DNA of 20,105 nt from Sphacelaria rigidula. Lineage: Eukaryota > Phaeophyceae > Sphacelariales. Positions 1-10,763 of this stretch are shown here, one piece after another. Below the pieces are notes generated by a model. The model worked only from the letters and a program-made list of their open reading frames with translations. It had not been told where the DNA came from and made no database searches. Numbering within the stretch: position 1 is the stretch's first letter; every line of letters starts with the position of its first letter. The DNA is taken from the NCBI GenBank assembly GCA_964200075.2, contig CAXNAA020000568.1:1-20105 (forward strand), given 5' to 3'. Both the position numbers and the translations under genes were made by a program.

Positions 1-152
1 ATTGACCGCTTTTCACTCTCAATCGTATCATCTACTCTCAATCTCACGAAAACATTGTTTAATACGATATGCGGATCACGGCCCAACTTGTCTGTGTGGT
101 TGAGATATCGCTTTTAGAGCTTAAATCCATTTCTAGGCGCTGGCCCAGCTCG
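1..152 (-). mobile_element. End of a third CGAGCTG-family element, cut by the window edge
   Basis: On the - strand this begins CGAGCTGGGCCAGCG at 152 and follows the 12275 copy for about 90 bp, including matches to GACACAGACC-AAGTTGGGCC and CGGCATAT. TA follows at 153-154. The element lies in the opposite orientation to the other two and its body would extend past position 1. Confidence 0.6.
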
Positions 153-475
153 TAGCTGTGGCCCTTGATATTCCTGGGTAGCATATCAACGTGTAGTTGT
201 AAGCACATACATGCCAATCAATGGTGGGGGCAAAGAAAAGCACACATTGAATGAAAGATTGGTCAAGTTAAAGCGAATGATCAAAACCACTCTCAATCAG
301 CGCGCTCTACTCTCAATCTCACGAAAACGTCGAATTGTGCACATGTGTGCATGCGTTCATCGCTGCTACTTCAGTCCCTGCTACACGCCTCTTCTAATTT
401 CCTGTGAAACTCGTGCTATACGCAAACCCCGAAAAAAAAAGAATAAAATGCGCGAAAGGACCCAGGGTCCAGCGT

Positions 476-700
476 CCTACACGTTCACGTGCAGATTTTA
501 ATTTATTCGTACGTCGAAAGTTAAGCTACCCTGTAGGCTGCTAGTAATACGGTGGGGGATTACGTGTGGAGCCCTGATTTGACTTCACTTCTGAACGCAG
601 AGCTCCCCACGTGGTCCCCGTCCCCAACCACCGTAGTACTACCCTGGCTTCACTTTGACCTGAAAAATGAAACGTGAAACGTGAACGTGTAACGTGTAGG
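476..700 (+). repeat. Nested foldback element
   Basis: The outer arms CCTACACGTTCACGT (476-490) and its complement near 679-700 match except for a 7-base duplication in the right arm. The inner arms TAGTAATACGGTGG (542-555) and 628-641 match at 13 of 14 positions. A GCTCCCCACGTGG-type pair lies further inside. It is non-coding and probably a short transposable-element remnant. Confidence 0.5.
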
Positions 701-1260
701 GCCCGGAAAGGAGGTCTGTCTGTCCACAGGTTTTTTGCCCGGGGAAATCGCAAGCCTGCGCTGTCCTATGGAAATTTGCGCCAGGCAATCCCATTTATCC
801 TCAACCCTCTTTAAAATCTGCTGTATGTGTTCTCTGAAAATCTGCGACATATTTCGGTTCTCCTCCTCCTTTTTTCGCGGTCATTTTTCTGCGCAACAGT
901 ACGTACGGAATTCTGTTTTCTCTGCGGCCGCAGATAACATGGATGTTGTATTGGGGATGAGAAACCCGGTGAATTAAAATCTTAGTATCCACACCAAACT
1001 TTCCACAAGTCGGGCAGCTCACGAGCTACCTGAATATTACGTCTTATTAGCGTACTGATGCGGATCATGAGCTAGCCCATTTGGCCACTAGTTCCGTGTG
1101 AGCTCCCGACAGCGATGGACGCCAAGCACCCGATGTAGCGGGAAGGTAACGCTTTGGCTTCTCGGACACTGCTGTCACGTGTTTTGTAATTTCGTACAAT
1201 AGATCTGAGAGTTCTCTTCGATTAGTTATTTCATGTAGCTCATGAGCTGTCCCACGTGTG

Positions 1261-1547
1261 AAATCTTCGAGATATGGTTCCACGTGTTCACCTACTGATA
1301 GCTATTGACAACTGCTACACGCAAAAGAAATTTGGATTTCGATCACCGAAATGTTGGTGTCCTCGGTAAAAAGCTAATTTCGGAACCATTTTGGCGTCCG
1401 TTCAGACACCCGGAATTCCCCAAAACTGTTTTTTCACCTATTATAGGACCCCAATATTTCGGTGATCGAAATCCAACTTTCTTTGGTGTGTAGCAATTGT
1501 TAATGGCTATCAGTAGGTGAACAAATGGAACCATATTTCGAAGATTT
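1261..1547 (+). repeat. Long snap-back inverted repeat upstream of domain A
   Basis: Arms of about 100 bp (1261-1362 and about 1447-1547) are inverted copies at close to 90% identity by eye, sharing GTTCACCTACTGATAG and TGGATTTCGATCACCGAAAT, with a loop of about 84 bp. This is a MITE-like or foldback element. If transcribed it would form a long hairpin. No gene is seen inside. Confidence 0.85.
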
Positions 1548-2020
1548 AAACCTTCAGATTTGGTGCGGATACGAAGATTTTAATTCTCCGGGTTTATCAT
1601 CCCCAATAAAAGATCCATCCCCAATTTGTAAGATCCCGTGTAATTATATGGACTTATAGTCTGCCCGCATACATGGGGAGAGTAATGATACCCTCGGCAA
1701 AACTAACCTGAACGTTGATGGGGAACATCTTGGGAACATTCACCGACCGAATAGACGAATGATGACGTACGGGCACGCGTAGCAACACGTTGGTAACGGC
1801 GCCGCGGTTATGGTTCAGCCGAGCTTCGGGTATACATGCCGTCGTGATGCAGTATGTTTTGTGTCGATCCACGTGGAAATCCTGTCACTCGAGACCAACT
1901 CCAACATAACTGGTCGCACACCCTTACCGACTCACCTCGACGGTTTGACTGTACTTGAGCACTCATCGTTATTCCAGTTGTTTTGGATTCCTTCTCAATA
2001 CGAGGAACGAAATCATCATC

Positions 2021-2143
2021 ATGCGTAACAGCGTCCTGTTTGTTGCTGCGGCGAGCCTGCTGGGTTGGAAGGCGCCCGGAACTTCTGCTATTGACACCGT
2101 CGACAGCTTCGATAAGAACAAGTACTTGGGAAAATGGTTCCAG
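2021..2143 (+). CDS. Domain A exon 1: signal peptide and G-x-W motif
   Basis: Forty-one codons from ATG 2021 encode a signal peptide and then IDTVDSFDKNKYLGKWFQ, the conserved lipocalin N-terminus. Domain B has VESVDTFDINRYTGRWYQ in the same place, 9 of 18 identical by eye. ATG 2021 was chosen because the hydrophobic segment begins directly after it. The exon ends at CAG in phase 0 and the intron starts with GCAAGT, so this is a GC donor rather than GT. Reading through would add unrelated residues (ASACMIPFSW...) before a stop. Confidence 0.85.
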
Positions 2144-5100
2144 GCAAGTGCATGTATGATACCCTTCTCATGGGTAGTCTTCTGGTGTATATGTGTGCTT
2201 GTGTTGTGAGAATTGATCGTTGCTGCTGTACACGGCACATCTACTCGTACTTGTACTTGCCCCATAATTGTCGTGTGCCTGGCTCGGTGCCGGCCGCAGC
2301 TCCTCAGTTGAACGTCAAGACTCTGCCGACAGCCGTTGTTTTATCTGAGTCATTGGCCCGATGGCGTGAGGCAAGCATGGTCATGGAGTCCGTATGCATA
2401 CATTATATCCTGATACGCTGTCCTGGTGGGTATCCTGTAATGGGAGAAGAAAGAATTGATCGCATCGGCAGCAGGCTTTTCATGGATCGAAATGACGAAT
2501 GACCTGTTACTTGTCGTGTTCACGAACACGATTAGTACGTGCTGACTGTATCGTCGGTGATCCGTGTCATGTGCTTCATCAGCAGACCTCTACTCTATAT
2601 TAGTACGGCGATGAGAAATGGCAGTCTGTGGGACGGAAGGCTGTGGTGGCGATTGAGCATGGGCCTGCACGTTTTCCTTTCTCTGTGATGTACCGAACAG
2701 TGTCTCACCGATCATGGGTGATTCGCGTAGCTTGTCCAACCACCCGTGCCGACTTTCCTGTAGTACGATTCGAGCACTGACGGAATTGCCCCGTACAGTA
2801 AGTATGGAGAGAATGTGTGCCCCGTTTTCCCGTTTTTGTGTCTGTTGTACGGCAGCGTTGCTCTGTCTGGGCATCACCCCTAACTTCACACCGAACCGAC
2901 AGGTATCTGTTCCTCGTGAGTCAGACATTGATGCTTGTTCCCTTCTATATTCCAACGGTGATGACGTTCGCTCTGTCCCGACTGTTGTAGCCTCAACTCT
3001 GCCCTGACTGTTTTGCCCTATCGCCGTGCCTTCCGCCCCCCCCCCTGTTTTGTGTCGCCCGCTCTACTGTTGTACCCACACAGTTGTATAGCAATGAGTT
3101 TACTTCAATGTTCGTCTCCCAAGACAGCACGTGCGTTGCAGCTGACTACGGCCTGGTGGGTGAACTTTTTCTGGTCCACGTTCGTTTTTACTTGACATTT
3201 CTTCCAAATCCCTTCGCCAACAATTTACTGTAGTAGTGTGTTGTACGGAAGTATCTACAGCACAATGCTGAACCATGAATTATACACCATGTGGTGGTCT
3301 ATCTTATTACCCTGTTATGATGTATCCCCGTGTAGACCGCGTTTTTGGCATCGGATATCTCGATCTTTCTTTGAAATGATGAATGCGTCATTGCTGTGCT
3401 GTATGCGCATATTGTCGGCATATTTCTCCACGGTGTTCGACTGCACCGTGCTGACCAAGGCAATGCACGACCGGTTCAGTAGTTTACTGCGAACGTTGTA
3501 CTGTCAGCTGCTCGTGCGGCGAACTGTTGGGTCTGCCCTAGATACACGCATGGCTATGACCATCTGCAGTCGTCGGTGGCACCAAAGAGCAACTTCTCGG
3601 TTTCAGTATGAACAACATTCCACACTCACTCATGAAAAAGTTTTCTTGACGGCATCACACATCTTCCGAATAATCGATACAGGAGTACAGACGACGGTAT
3701 TATTTTTTCAAGATGTGATCATAAATCCCAAACGGTTCGAAGGTCATAGGTCCCCTCTCTCAGCGCACGTTCCACGTATTCGCTTTCCAGACACTACAGC
3801 TGTGTCTGAATCCAGATTCAGCTGCGCTCGATTTGCGGTATGAGACTAGAACACGATGATGGGCCATGATATGCAGTGACTCCCGACAAGGTGATGGTTT
3901 CGCAGGCCGCACCCCAACCCCTGGTCCAATCGGAATGTACTGGATCGTCTCTACCAGGGTGCGCTTGCCTGTACAGGCAGTCGTACTTGTGCGTTCTGTG
4001 TGTCATATCGTGGACAGAAGAACCTAAGATGATATCGTTCGAAACTGCCGACAGGACGAGCAAACGGGCAACATCACGGTGATCAACTCATCTCGCTTGA
4101 TCTGCCCCACCGGCGAGCTCAGCACAATCACCGGGTGAGAATGTACGAGTAAAGCTGGATTCACGAACCTCAGTTTCTGCATCAGTTTCACGACTAAACT
4201 CTTATCGTAGCCCTGTCGTATGAGCGCAAGGGCGGGGAAATCTGTTAATGACTCACTGTGAAAAGATACCCAAACCCGCGGCTGCAGCAGAGTTTACCGG
4301 CGTTGAGCTACAAATATTCATGGTTGATATTACTTGATTTTGGTGTGAACAACAATAATCGGAATTTTAGTGGGGCTGACAGCCCCGCGTTCTCCTCGCG
4401 TGCGCGGAACGCGTTTTCTCGTCGGTACACTGACCTTTCCCCAGTTGAGCCATTTATCTAATTCCCCCCTTATTGATATTTCGTATTGGAGGGTGCTTGG
4501 CCAAGTATTCATGCACATATGCCATACTTCGACCAATGCGCTGTCGAGTAGGCTACAAATAGCCCCGGAGGTATTTTTTATTTTGTATTTTCATGTCACG
4601 TTCCCTTCGAGACAAGCACCGTACCGCAATTCTGGGTTCTGCACGCCCCTGTTGTGTTGTGTTGATTGTGTGCAGTACGACTCGTACACTGTTTTATGAT
4701 CCAGTATGGCATATCCTTGTGTCACATATGTTTCACGCGTAGGCGTGTGTGGTCACACAACGATCCAAACCGATCAATACAACGTCGAAGCTGCAGCCGC
4801 CCTCCCGTCGTGTTTTGTCTACTCTGTTCATGACGTCTTGTCCTCTATGCAAGGGTCTGTCAAAAATACATTTTCGAACACGTGGGCCCCAAGATCGAAA
4901 ATCCGAGTAATTGAGGGGGGGCGAAGGGGGGAACCCAACCTGCTGCCCTATGGTTTATTGCCGAGGCGTCGGCGGATGCGATTAGCTGCTGTGCACAGAA
5001 TTTCTTGGCATAGGGACTGCTGATATGACGGACACACCGCCCCTCCAAACACATCATTCATGATTACATTCATGCGATCATGTTACGTGTCGTGAGCCTT

Positions 5101-8100
5101 GACTACTTATCACTTATGTGGTGGTCCGGGCAAATTCGGCGAGGTGTGAGATGATGTTGCTGCGTTGGCCACAGGCTGTCGCTATCGTGCGCCCGTGTTT
5201 TGTACATGAATGTATGTGAGCGTTGCCGGCATCCGAGGTCATCGGGATAGGGCGGAGAAGGATCGGAAACAAATATACGAATCTCGCTAAGCCCCCCAGA
5301 ATTCTCGGTTTTTGTAAATGTTGATCAATTTGTACAAAAATTTGAAAAATCACAAAAAAATGAAAAACAAAGTCGAAAATCATGACTACTCCCGGAAAAT
5401 TGCACTCGGGAGGTTGGGAGGGGGGCTCCGTGCCCGAAAAAAATCTCTCGACAGGCCTGTTGCTTCATAATATTCTTGTATCACGAATGTTTCATGTCGG
5501 CGGCGTTTGTCTGTCATCATGCAACGATGTAAACCGATCAAAATAATGCTAAAACCAACTCTCTGATGGCCACGGCAAGCGATCCGGGTCTCACGCTTAT
5601 TTCTTGAGTGAGAAAGACGTGAATTCAACAGATTACTCAACCTGACGATGAAAGTTCTGAAGGCGGTTGGACTGTCCTGTTACGGGGAGGTCGGAGTCTG
5701 TGGAACATCAGCTCGATACGTGCCGCCCGGAAAATATGCCGTCAACGTCATCTGACTGTATCGTGAATGGGTGTCTAGAAATGCCCTGAGCAGACGAATG
5801 AAGACAGATGACGCAAATCATCACAAATCGTTGCAATGAACACAAATACGTCTGGCGTGTTGTGTGAAAATATCGCAATAATCACCGAGTCATTAAAGGT
5901 ACTCACTCGACTGAGTGAGCGGCTCAGTGTTGATTGCAAAACCTCAACGAAAGTTAATCCCCCCGTGTCCGTTCCACACAGGACAAAATATGGCCAACAG
6001 CTGCAATAGACAAAGGAATGTACTGCGCAAAGTGGAGGCCTATTGCGACTACTCGTTTTATCGGCCGACAATAGCTGCAATAGTCCTATACCCCACCATT
6101 TTTTTTGTCCATTGTAACCTTGACCACATTGTCCAAGGTGTGGTACGTTCAAATTGTTCGGCCTTGAAATTGAAGTTACGTTCCACCCCCGGGGTTGCTA
6201 TCCCCCTAGTTAACGCTGCTAGATTGCGGGGTAAAGTGTGCCAAATTCTGGCCTAACACGCCTGCACCGGGTGACCCTGATACGCTCCTTCATGTTCCTT
6301 TTATCGTGGGAAGAATCGAGAGGGTAACTGTTCCGAGAGTTCAACCTCTGAAGGTCGAGTGGAGCTCGTGGGACCATCGTGTTTGATCGTGAAAGATCTC
6401 CGGTCTCCGGCAGGCCAGGTGGGCGGGGTAAAGTTTACTTGCTAAATGGCCGACAGCAGTGAATATCCCGGGCGGGTAGGGGTTTCCTCGCTACATACCC
6501 GAAGCCAGGACTTTTCGCGGGACGGGACCAGACGAGTATTGTTTCCCGTTTCCTGAAAAATGACGAGATATGACGATCACTGTTACCGTTGTCTGCAAAG
6601 CGACGGAACGGGACGGGTTCTCGGAAAATTTATTCGAAACGGAACTCGTGACGTCCTCACGGAAAATACCAAATTCGTCCCGTGAGATGACGTCCCATCC
6701 TCACGGCACATTGCGTATCAACACCCCAAACCAAAAGCTTGTGACATCGTTGTATTCAAGAGAATTACGAGCTGAGCCAGCCTCAAAAACGGGTTCAAGC
6801 TCTCGAGGCAATATTTCATCGACACAGACGTGTCGAGTCATGACCCGCGTAATATCGTATTAATCGTCTCATGAAAGGGAAGGTGTCCATTTGCTTTCAA
6901 GACTCGGCCAATATTTCATCGGTGATCACACTCGTAGCCTACTAATTCTTATACCGTACGGAGATGGCTTCCATACCAGAATTCATATGAAACCCCGCAC
7001 GATGCACCCAGCGGACGATGACGATTTTTTGTCTAGAAATTCGCTGGAAAACGAGCAGACGATAGGTACCTTCATCTTCACCTGATTCGTGATCTATCTC
7101 GAGATCTGGCGCACATGAGGTTCCATATTAAAATCAACATATTATGAGCAGAGGCACCGGATGCCATCAAATTCGTGTGAAAAAGCGCTAGTGCATTATA
7201 CAACGAAAAAAACAGCTTTTTTCATTATTTTTCATTATTTTCGTTTCATGTCCTCTTTATTCTCCATACCAAATTCTAGGGTCCAACTCTAGGTATTGGA
7301 CGACGAATGGGTCTGCAAACTATGAATCCGCCTCTGGGCTGGCCCAGCTGGTAGTAGCGGTTAATTTTTGGCGCCCGAACGAAGCAACCCAACCACAGCA
7401 ACTTCAACCTAAAGGATGTGCTAACAGAGCAACCGCTTCTGCTATGGTAAATTTTCACTCGAGTGCCGAGGAAGCCAGCACCCCATCACTTGACTTCGTG
7501 GTTTCACCCAACGTCTCCCCCGAAATTTGGCGTTTACTCATGATCATGACGGCTCATGCCAGTAGTGTATCGTACTCACCGCTGGTTGGCTCACCAGCTT
7601 GCCCGTTGGTATTTTTATTCTTGTATTTTTGAGTTTACATAGCCCGGTTACACACATGAATGATGACCAGTGCTGAATGAAGCAAGCCACTTGAAACTCT
7701 CCCTCACGCGCTTGCTCTCGTCTGATCGTTGCATGTACACCGTTAGGTACGCCTACGATACCGGCCCGGAGAATCCTGGGCAGCTGAAGGTGAGCCTCTC
7801 GGGTGTGCCCGTGGATGGCGACTACTGGCTCGCCGGCTTGGGACCTGAAACCTTCGGGCCCGAGGGGCTGTACGAGTGGGCCATCGTCACTGGCCCGTGA
7901 GTTTTGTTTCCCTCTTGCGATCCCACAGAAAACCCCCCAAAAAAACAAGCGTTTTTTTTCTTCTCATTCTTTCATACTGTACACGTGCGAAAACTAAAAA
8001 TATCATACTGGCGGAAAAGTAGATAGTCGCCAGTATGTTGTAAAGCTTGAACCAGAGTTCCAATATTCCCTTGGTCGATTGCGGTGCGCGACCTGTTCTT

Positions 8101-9793
8101 TTTGCATACAGGAATGACAAAGGAGGTGAAAAATATCTCTCGTACGCCCCCAAGTTCTTGGAAGTCGTTTAGATGTAAATTTATATCGCTTGAAGTTTTT
8201 TTCCTCAACTTATTTTCGTCGCCAGGCTATTATTCATGGTAAAGTTTAAGGAAATGTTCAAAAGTAACATTTGGTCATTTTTCACTCGAGTCCGGAGATA
8301 TTGTTGAATTTGGCCTACTTTTAGGTCTCTTGTGCGTTCTCAAATTTGAGTTGAGAGCAAGACAAGAATTATCTTCTCGCTGGATTCTTTGTGATCACTG
8401 CAACTTTTCATTTATTATTAATGGCCCAATAAAACCGTTTTTTCACTACCCATTTAGATTTGAGTTGGATGAGCTCGTCTCTCATGCTAAGGGTTGGGGT
8501 TAGGGTTAGCCCCCCCCCACACACATGGTCTTATTGACTACGGCATGCATGGTCATGAGTACGTAGACACCTAGGTCCACCCAATTCCGTTTCCTCATTT
8601 TCACTGCAGTGTTTGTCGTACTTTTATTCTCGCACCCCGCGTTTATGGTTTGCAGCTGAAATAAAAAACTCTTGCATTTTTTGTAGTCGGCGACTCGAGA
8701 AGTATTTTCGCGTGACACCGCTCATCTCAGGAAACGTTTGATTCAAAAGTTTGACGATCGGAACATGGAGCGTATCCGCTCGACATTCCGAAACAAAATT
8801 ATCTCTGCGGTCAACATTAAACGACTTACACGCCCACAGGTTTTCGGAGGTACTGCGACTACCCAGCCCTAGGTGTTGGGCTTGGTTAGTTTTGCTCGAT
8901 TAAAACATTATCGATCGTGCTGGTGAACGAATTGCATGGGAATATTTTTTTTAGCTTTCACCTGTTCACAGTGCTTAGACTGAAAAACTGTGTGTTCTTT
9001 AACCGATGACGGTCGACAACACCTCCTGACGAAAGAGGTACTCACTCCGTATTACTTTCCCAACACCCGTTAACGCTAGGACTTTCACGTGCTAAGGGAG
9101 AACCACTGCACGATAAAATTTAGGAAAATACCCAACGAGAGTGGCCCAATCGATTTGAAAGCGCTAAGGGTTCAGCAGCAAGGGGTTGCAAAACACGAAC
9201 ACGTGTACACGGACACTCCGTCTCACTCACCCCCTGTCCCCCCCCTCATTCGTTCTCCCTGACCCGTGTAAGAGCCACGGAGGGGAGGAGAGCAGTGAAA
9301 CTTGAGCAGGGTCCAGCTCATCGTTTCCTGGGGAGGGGGTTATCGAGTGTGCCGCGTACGTCATGGGTGTTTGGAGAGGCTTGTGTTCACGTCACGGCTA
9401 CATCGTCAAAGTTCGAAAAATGAGTGGCTGATACAAGAAAAGAGAAGAGAAACGGGAAGTGAACAGGAATACTGCTCGATACCTCTTCCCCATCACAGCG
9501 ATGTCCGTACCGGTTTGTTCCCGCCTATCACCTCTTGTTGTCTACGACGTTGTTACGAATGTAGGGACGCGATTACGCTCTTTGTCTTGGTTCGTGACGT
9601 GGAGAGCTTCGAAGCGATGTACGAGGCCGAGGTGCTGCAGCTTCTCCAAAGCCTAGACTTCACTGGACCGATCAAGGAGCCGATCAGGGTCGTCCAGGAA
9701 GGCTGTCTGCCCTTCGATCCCAGCATGCTCGGCAGTTCCACTCCTTACACGGTGAGTACGGTGGAGGTCGTACTCGATCTACTCAAGATTTAG
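2021..9793 (+). CDS. Lipocalin domain A (apolipoprotein D/Blc-like), five exons, secreted
   Basis: Exons 2021-2143, 3084-3155, 4055-4134, 7747-7896 and 9565-9751 join in frame to 204 residues. Residues 1-23 look like a signal peptide (hydrophobic LFVAAASLL core, cleavage after T-S-A), so the product should enter the secretory pathway. The G-K-W motif is at residues 37-39, C-V-A-A-D-Y at 58-63, P-G-Q-L at 102-105, Y-W at 118-119, W-A-I-V at 136-139, F-V-L-V-R-D at 148-153 and Q-E-G-C at 186-189. This order is that of the apolipoprotein D/Blc lipocalins, eight-stranded barrels that carry small hydrophobic ligands; the ligand here is unknown. C58, C82 and C189 could form disulfides (inference). 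If the donor after 9751 is not used, the frame runs to TAG at 9791-9793 and adds 13 residues; if it is used, the protein continues toward domain B. The exon borders were placed by reading frame and by comparison with domain B. I am confident of the family and less sure of the 3' end. Confidence 0.85.
2144..3083 (+). other. Intron 1 of domain A (GC-AG)
   Basis: A 940-bp intron that starts with GCAAGT and ends in CACACAG. A small hairpin (TCGTGTTC and GAACACGA, two-base loop) lies at about 2514-2531 and a C run at 3038-3049. Open frames inside have no recognisable domain. Confidence 0.7.
3084..3155 (+). CDS. Domain A exon 2: first barrel strands
   Basis: Twenty-four codons follow the acceptor at CACACAG and encode LYSNEFTS, then MFVSQ, then DSTCVAADYGL. 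The segment has the same length as AYSSYTVE...GACVTADYAL in domain B, with 9 of 24 identical by eye, including Y-S, C-V and A-D-Y. It enters in phase 0, matching exon 1. The donor GTGGGT at 3156 keeps phase 0 and joins directly to the next exon. A second possible donor four bases later (GTGAAC) would break the frame of that join. The exon is too short to be found as an open reading frame on its own; it was found by the match to domain B. Confidence 0.8.
4055..4134 (+). CDS. Domain A exon 3: central strands
   Basis: After the acceptor at GCCGACAG the frame reads DEQTGNITVINSSR and then LICPTGELSTITG. Joined to exon 2 this gives ADYGL-DEQTGNITV-I-N, the family's pattern of D-Y-x-L, a turn, then I-x-V-x-N. 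Domain B has NADGTISVTNTAR in this position. The exon ends within a glycine codon (GG|G, phase 2) at donor GTGAGA. C82 is not present in domain B. Confidence 0.85.
4709..5547 (+). repeat. Pair of direct repeats of about 80 bp in intron 3 of domain A
   Basis: Segments near 4709-4790 and 5469-5547 share ATAT-CTTGT-TCAC, ATGTTTCA, CAACGAT and AAACCGATCAA in the same order. They are imperfect copies about 757 bp apart. Nothing coding is seen in either. Confidence 0.45.
6768..7351 (+). mobile_element. TIR element of the CGAGCTG family, 584-bp copy, in intron 3 of domain A
   Basis: The left end is CGAGCTGAGCCAGCC and the right end reads CCAGCTGGGCCAGCC on the other strand. Both ends are flanked by TA (6766-6767 and 7352-7353). 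Inner bases of the terminal repeats also match (AACGGGTTCAAGCT on the left, GGCGGATTCATAGT on the right). TIRs with TA target duplication are typical of Tc1/mariner-type MITEs. Its left and right thirds match the larger copy at 12275-13456. No transposase is visible inside. Confidence 0.75.
7747..7896 (+). CDS. Domain A exon 4: P-G-Q-L to W-A-I-V
   Basis: The acceptor at CCGTTAG leaves one base that completes the glycine codon of exon 3. The exon then encodes YAYDTGPENPGQLKVSL, a DYW strand and YEWAIVTGP. From Y93 to E126 it matches domain B at 15 of 34 positions by eye. Codons are rich in G or C at the third position, unlike the flanking AT-richer introns. It ends in phase 2 at a strong donor, GTGAGT. 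Upstream residues in the same open frame have no lipocalin character, which supports the acceptor. Confidence 0.9.
7897..9564 (+). other. Intron 4 of domain A, 1.7 kb
   Basis: Donor GTGAGT and acceptor GAATGTAG. Contents are AT-rich sequence, the telomere-like tract at 8488-8509 and a C-rich tract at about 9228-9246. No gene is seen. Confidence 0.7.
8488..8509 (+). repeat. Short telomere-like tract
   Basis: Two TTAGGG-type units plus a degenerate TTGGGG unit lie next to a C run in intron 4 of domain A. TTAGGG is the telomere repeat of many eukaryotes, including several stramenopiles. At 22 bases it may be chance or a repair scar. Confidence 0.4.
9565..9751 (+). CDS. Domain A exon 5: F-V-L-V-R-D, C-terminal helix and Q-E-G-C
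   Basis: One base completes the proline codon of exon 4. Then come DAITLFVLVRDVESF, a helical segment (YEAEVLQLLQSLDF) and RVVQEGCLPF. Across W-A-I-V to L-V-R-D, domains A and B agree at 13 of 21 positions by eye. The helix followed by Q-E-G-C is the usual end of these lipocalins. A strong donor (GTGAGT) follows ACG at 9749-9751 in phase 0; without splicing the frame stops at TAG 9791-9793. Confidence 0.9.
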
Positions 9794-10183
9794 GTGGAGT
9801 ATCTGAGGTTATACCTAAACTATCCGCAAGTTAGGTGACGTATGTGAGGTCGGACCCGATTTACCACCGCTGACCTTCCCATTTGGAGGTGTCACATGTG
9901 CGGCCAGTGGAGTCGCTCATTTCTGTAATACTTACCCAACATAACGTCTACTCGATCACTCAGTGAGGATGAGTAGAGTAGCGCTCTGTACTGAACGTGA
10001 TAACGAGGTGGTGGACATGTATTGAGTACGTACTGCTGTCAACCTGCACCTTGTTGGCTCACACTCATCGTAACCCGTAACGTACCGCCACTCATCTAGT
10101 TGACGGCCATTGTTTGCCCATGCGCTCAACACAGACTTTGAAGTGACGCCAAAAAGTTGCCGACAGTCACGGTTACTCGTCAT

Positions 10184-10381
10184 ACCCAAGTAATACTTCA
10201 TACTCGAGTATTACCGAGTGCTTGATTCAAATTTGAGTATAGTATTTGATGTCGTACATCACCTACCCACAAATTGAGTAAAGTATTGAGGACATATCCA
10301 ATTGATGCTCTATACTCGGGTGTTACCGAGAGGGGTACTCACTATTTGAGTAGAGTAAATACTTGGGTATTTTACTTGGGT
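10184..10381 (+). repeat. GAGTA-type repeat cluster with inverted ends
   Basis: TACTCGAGTATTACCGAG (10201-10218) recurs at 10313-10330 with 16 of 18 identical. ACCCAAGTA at the left (10184-10192) is inverted at the right as TACTTGGGT near 10360 and ACTTGGGT near 10374. GAGTA and TACTC words also extend back to about 9950. The cluster overlaps the proposed start of linker exon L1, which weakens that splice site. Confidence 0.55.
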
Positions 10382-10436
10382 TCTCGAAAGTACATACTCT
10401 ACTCGACCTGCCCTTGCAACGGCTGCAGGAGACGAG
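10354..10436 (+). CDS. Candidate linker exon L1
   Basis: The frame ends in HTLLDLPLQRLQETR with G/C-rich third positions, which looks like real coding sequence for an amphipathic helix. A donor (GAG|GTACAG) follows in phase 2. The acceptor is uncertain. TAG at 10351-10353 keeps phase 0 with domain A exon 5, but lies in a local GAGTA-type repeat. CTGCAG at 10428 also keeps phase and would leave an exon of only eight bases. No ATG is in frame, so this would have to be an internal exon. I recognise no family. Confidence 0.35.
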
Positions 10437-10669
10437 GTACAGAAAGTATGCAGCATGGCCAGGATGTACTTTTTCCTCTTTTTTCGTTCGCTTTGTTTGT
10501 CTTCGCCGCCTATGCTCTCGTATGCCCGCTTTTCTGATCACGATCCTCTTCCGTTTTGCGTGGGAGGGTCATTTTCCGTCTCCACTTGTCTATGCTTTGC
10601 TCTCGTGGTGTTTTGCCGTATGAAGCCCCCGACATCTTTAAGGGGCGGCGACACATCTCCGATCTCCAG

Positions 10670-10763
10670 AGTGACTACGATGAGCAGGCTTGCTCCCTTA
10701 GTGGACCGCGACATCGCCGACAGGATCATGAACTTCGAGAACTTGAACATGAACGTTGGAGAG
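10670..10763 (+). CDS. Candidate linker exon L2
   Basis: After a good acceptor (pyrimidine-rich, ATCTCCAG) the frame reads VTTMSRLAPLVDRDIADR followed by IMNFENLNMNVGE. Its codons end mostly in G or C (GAC, CGC, ATC, GCC, AAC, TTC, GAG), a clear coding signal against its surroundings. It enters in phase 2, matching L1, and leaves in phase 0 at GAG|GTGATG, matching the exons downstream. If it is instead a first exon, ATG 10680 could be the start of the gene for domain B. No family is recognised. Confidence 0.45.

Larger units (their letters stand above)
153..2020. other. Region upstream of domain A without a recognised gene
   Basis: Apart from the foldback (476-700) and the snap-back repeat (1261-1547), this stretch shows only short overlapping open frames on both strands with no recognisable domains. 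A repeated CTACTCTCAATCTCACGAAAAC word occurs near 32-54 and 306-328. The promoter and 5' untranslated region of domain A should lie near 1800-2020, but I see no certain TATA box. Confidence 0.5.
4135..7746 (+). other. Intron 3 of domain A, 3.6 kb
   Basis: Donor GTGAGA and acceptor CCGTTAG. It holds the direct repeat pair near 4709 and 5469 and the 584-bp TIR element. No further lipocalin-like segment was found, and the flanking exons join in frame without one. Confidence 0.7.

Noticed and set aside
3238-3843. Longest open frame in the window, 201 codons, + strand
   Set aside because: It lies wholly in intron 2 of domain A, begins at TTG, is unusually rich in Cys, Trp and Met, lacks coding-like third positions and has no recognisable domain. 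It looks like chance.
5649-5755. Small frame M-K-V-L-K-A-V-G..., 35 codons, in intron 3 of domain A
   Set aside because: It was tested as a missing lipocalin exon, but has none of the motifs, and exons 3 and 4 already join in frame without it.
9302-9564. Upstream part of the open frame leading into domain A exon 5
   Set aside because: It has no lipocalin character. A splice acceptor at 9563-9564 restores the frame from exon 4, so this part is intron.
10429-10436. Eight-base micro-exon between CTGCAG and GTACAG
   Set aside because: The phases fit, but eight bases cannot be supported from sequence alone. It is kept only as an alternative start of linker exon L1.
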